A DNA stretch of 14,971 nt, from assembly GCA_900556545.1 (NCBI GenBank), contig USPE01000020.1, positions 1-14,971 of the forward strand, in the 5' to 3' direction. The DNA comes from an uncultured Peptococcaceae bacterium. GTDB lineage: Bacteria > Bacillota > Peptococcia > Peptococcales > Peptococcaceae. This document shows positions 14,810 through 14,971 of this stretch, in pieces. The notes beneath the pieces are model-generated. The model worked only from the letters and a program-made list of their open reading frames with translations, had not been told where the DNA came from and did not search any database. Numbering within the stretch: position 1 is the first letter of the stretch; each line of letters begins with the position of its first letter. Made by a program: the position numbers and the translations under genes.

Positions 14810-14971
14810 ATAAATAAAACGGAACAATAAACCTGAATAATTCACGATAATTCATTTCCCTGTGGTTAACACCACATAGTTATTGAGTTTTTTAAATGTT
14901 TCTGCTTTCACTTAATAGGTGAAGAAAAATCGCATAGAAAAAGGACTTCAAATTTGTTAAAATTCAGGTGT
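14810..14971. other. Intergenic end of the window
   Basis: Holds a small hairpin TGTGGT-TAAC-ACCACA (14861-14876), followed 10 bases later by a T run (possible weak rlmH terminator), and a second weak one around TTCAC/GTGAA (14909-14926). No gene start is visible before the window ends. Confidence 0.4.

Noticed and set aside
14831..14969. Inverted pair ACCTGAAT (14831-14838) and ATTCAGGT (14962-14969) as ends of a small mobile element
   Set aside because: Only 8 bases in an AT-rich region with no internal structure supporting it, and the window ends two bases later.

Overview
The window looks like a chromosomal piece of a low-to-moderate GC, Firmicutes-type anaerobe. The evidence is strong AGGAGG ribosome binding sites, a dnaX-ybaB-recR block in the Gram-positive order, an rlmH gene with a TTG start, a yjdF riboswitch, and a tRNA gene without an encoded CCA. 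The combination of SLC13-type anion carriers with an arylsulfotransferase-like enzyme suggests a gut Negativicute such as a Phascolarctobacterium relative, but that placement is inference and uncertain.

Layout. (1) 1-533: a yjdF riboswitch and the yjdF gene, followed by a terminator and a separate folded element at 671-762. (2) 939-5657, all on the minus strand: a LysR-type regulator, then a large cytosolic type I phosphodiesterase/alkaline-phosphatase-superfamily hydrolase, then an SLC13/DASS anion permease. (3) 5697-6743: a minus-strand tRNA-Ala(GGC) with a near-consensus promoter and terminator, a candidate small RNA at about 6137-6218, and a small coiled-coil gene with two palindromes in its promoter and leader. 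(4) 6747-8254: a complete 1.5 kb IS4-family element with 21-bp inverted repeats, sitting between two convergent genes. (5) 8312-11267, minus strand: a second SLC13/DASS permease and an arylsulfotransferase-family beta-propeller protein 28 bp apart. (6) 11536-14809, plus strand: the housekeeping genes dnaX, ybaB, recR and, after a terminator, rlmH.

How the genes may work together. Two minus-strand units each pair one DASS-type anion importer with one cytosolic enzyme of the ester-transfer or ester-hydrolysis type, and a LysR regulator sits directly upstream of one of them. The simplest reading is a split locus for taking up an anionic organic compound (perhaps a sulfate or phosphate ester) and processing it inside the cell. 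The tRNA, the small coiled-coil gene and the IS element now lie between the two halves. The substrate is not shown by the sequence. The housekeeping block at the right is ordinary.
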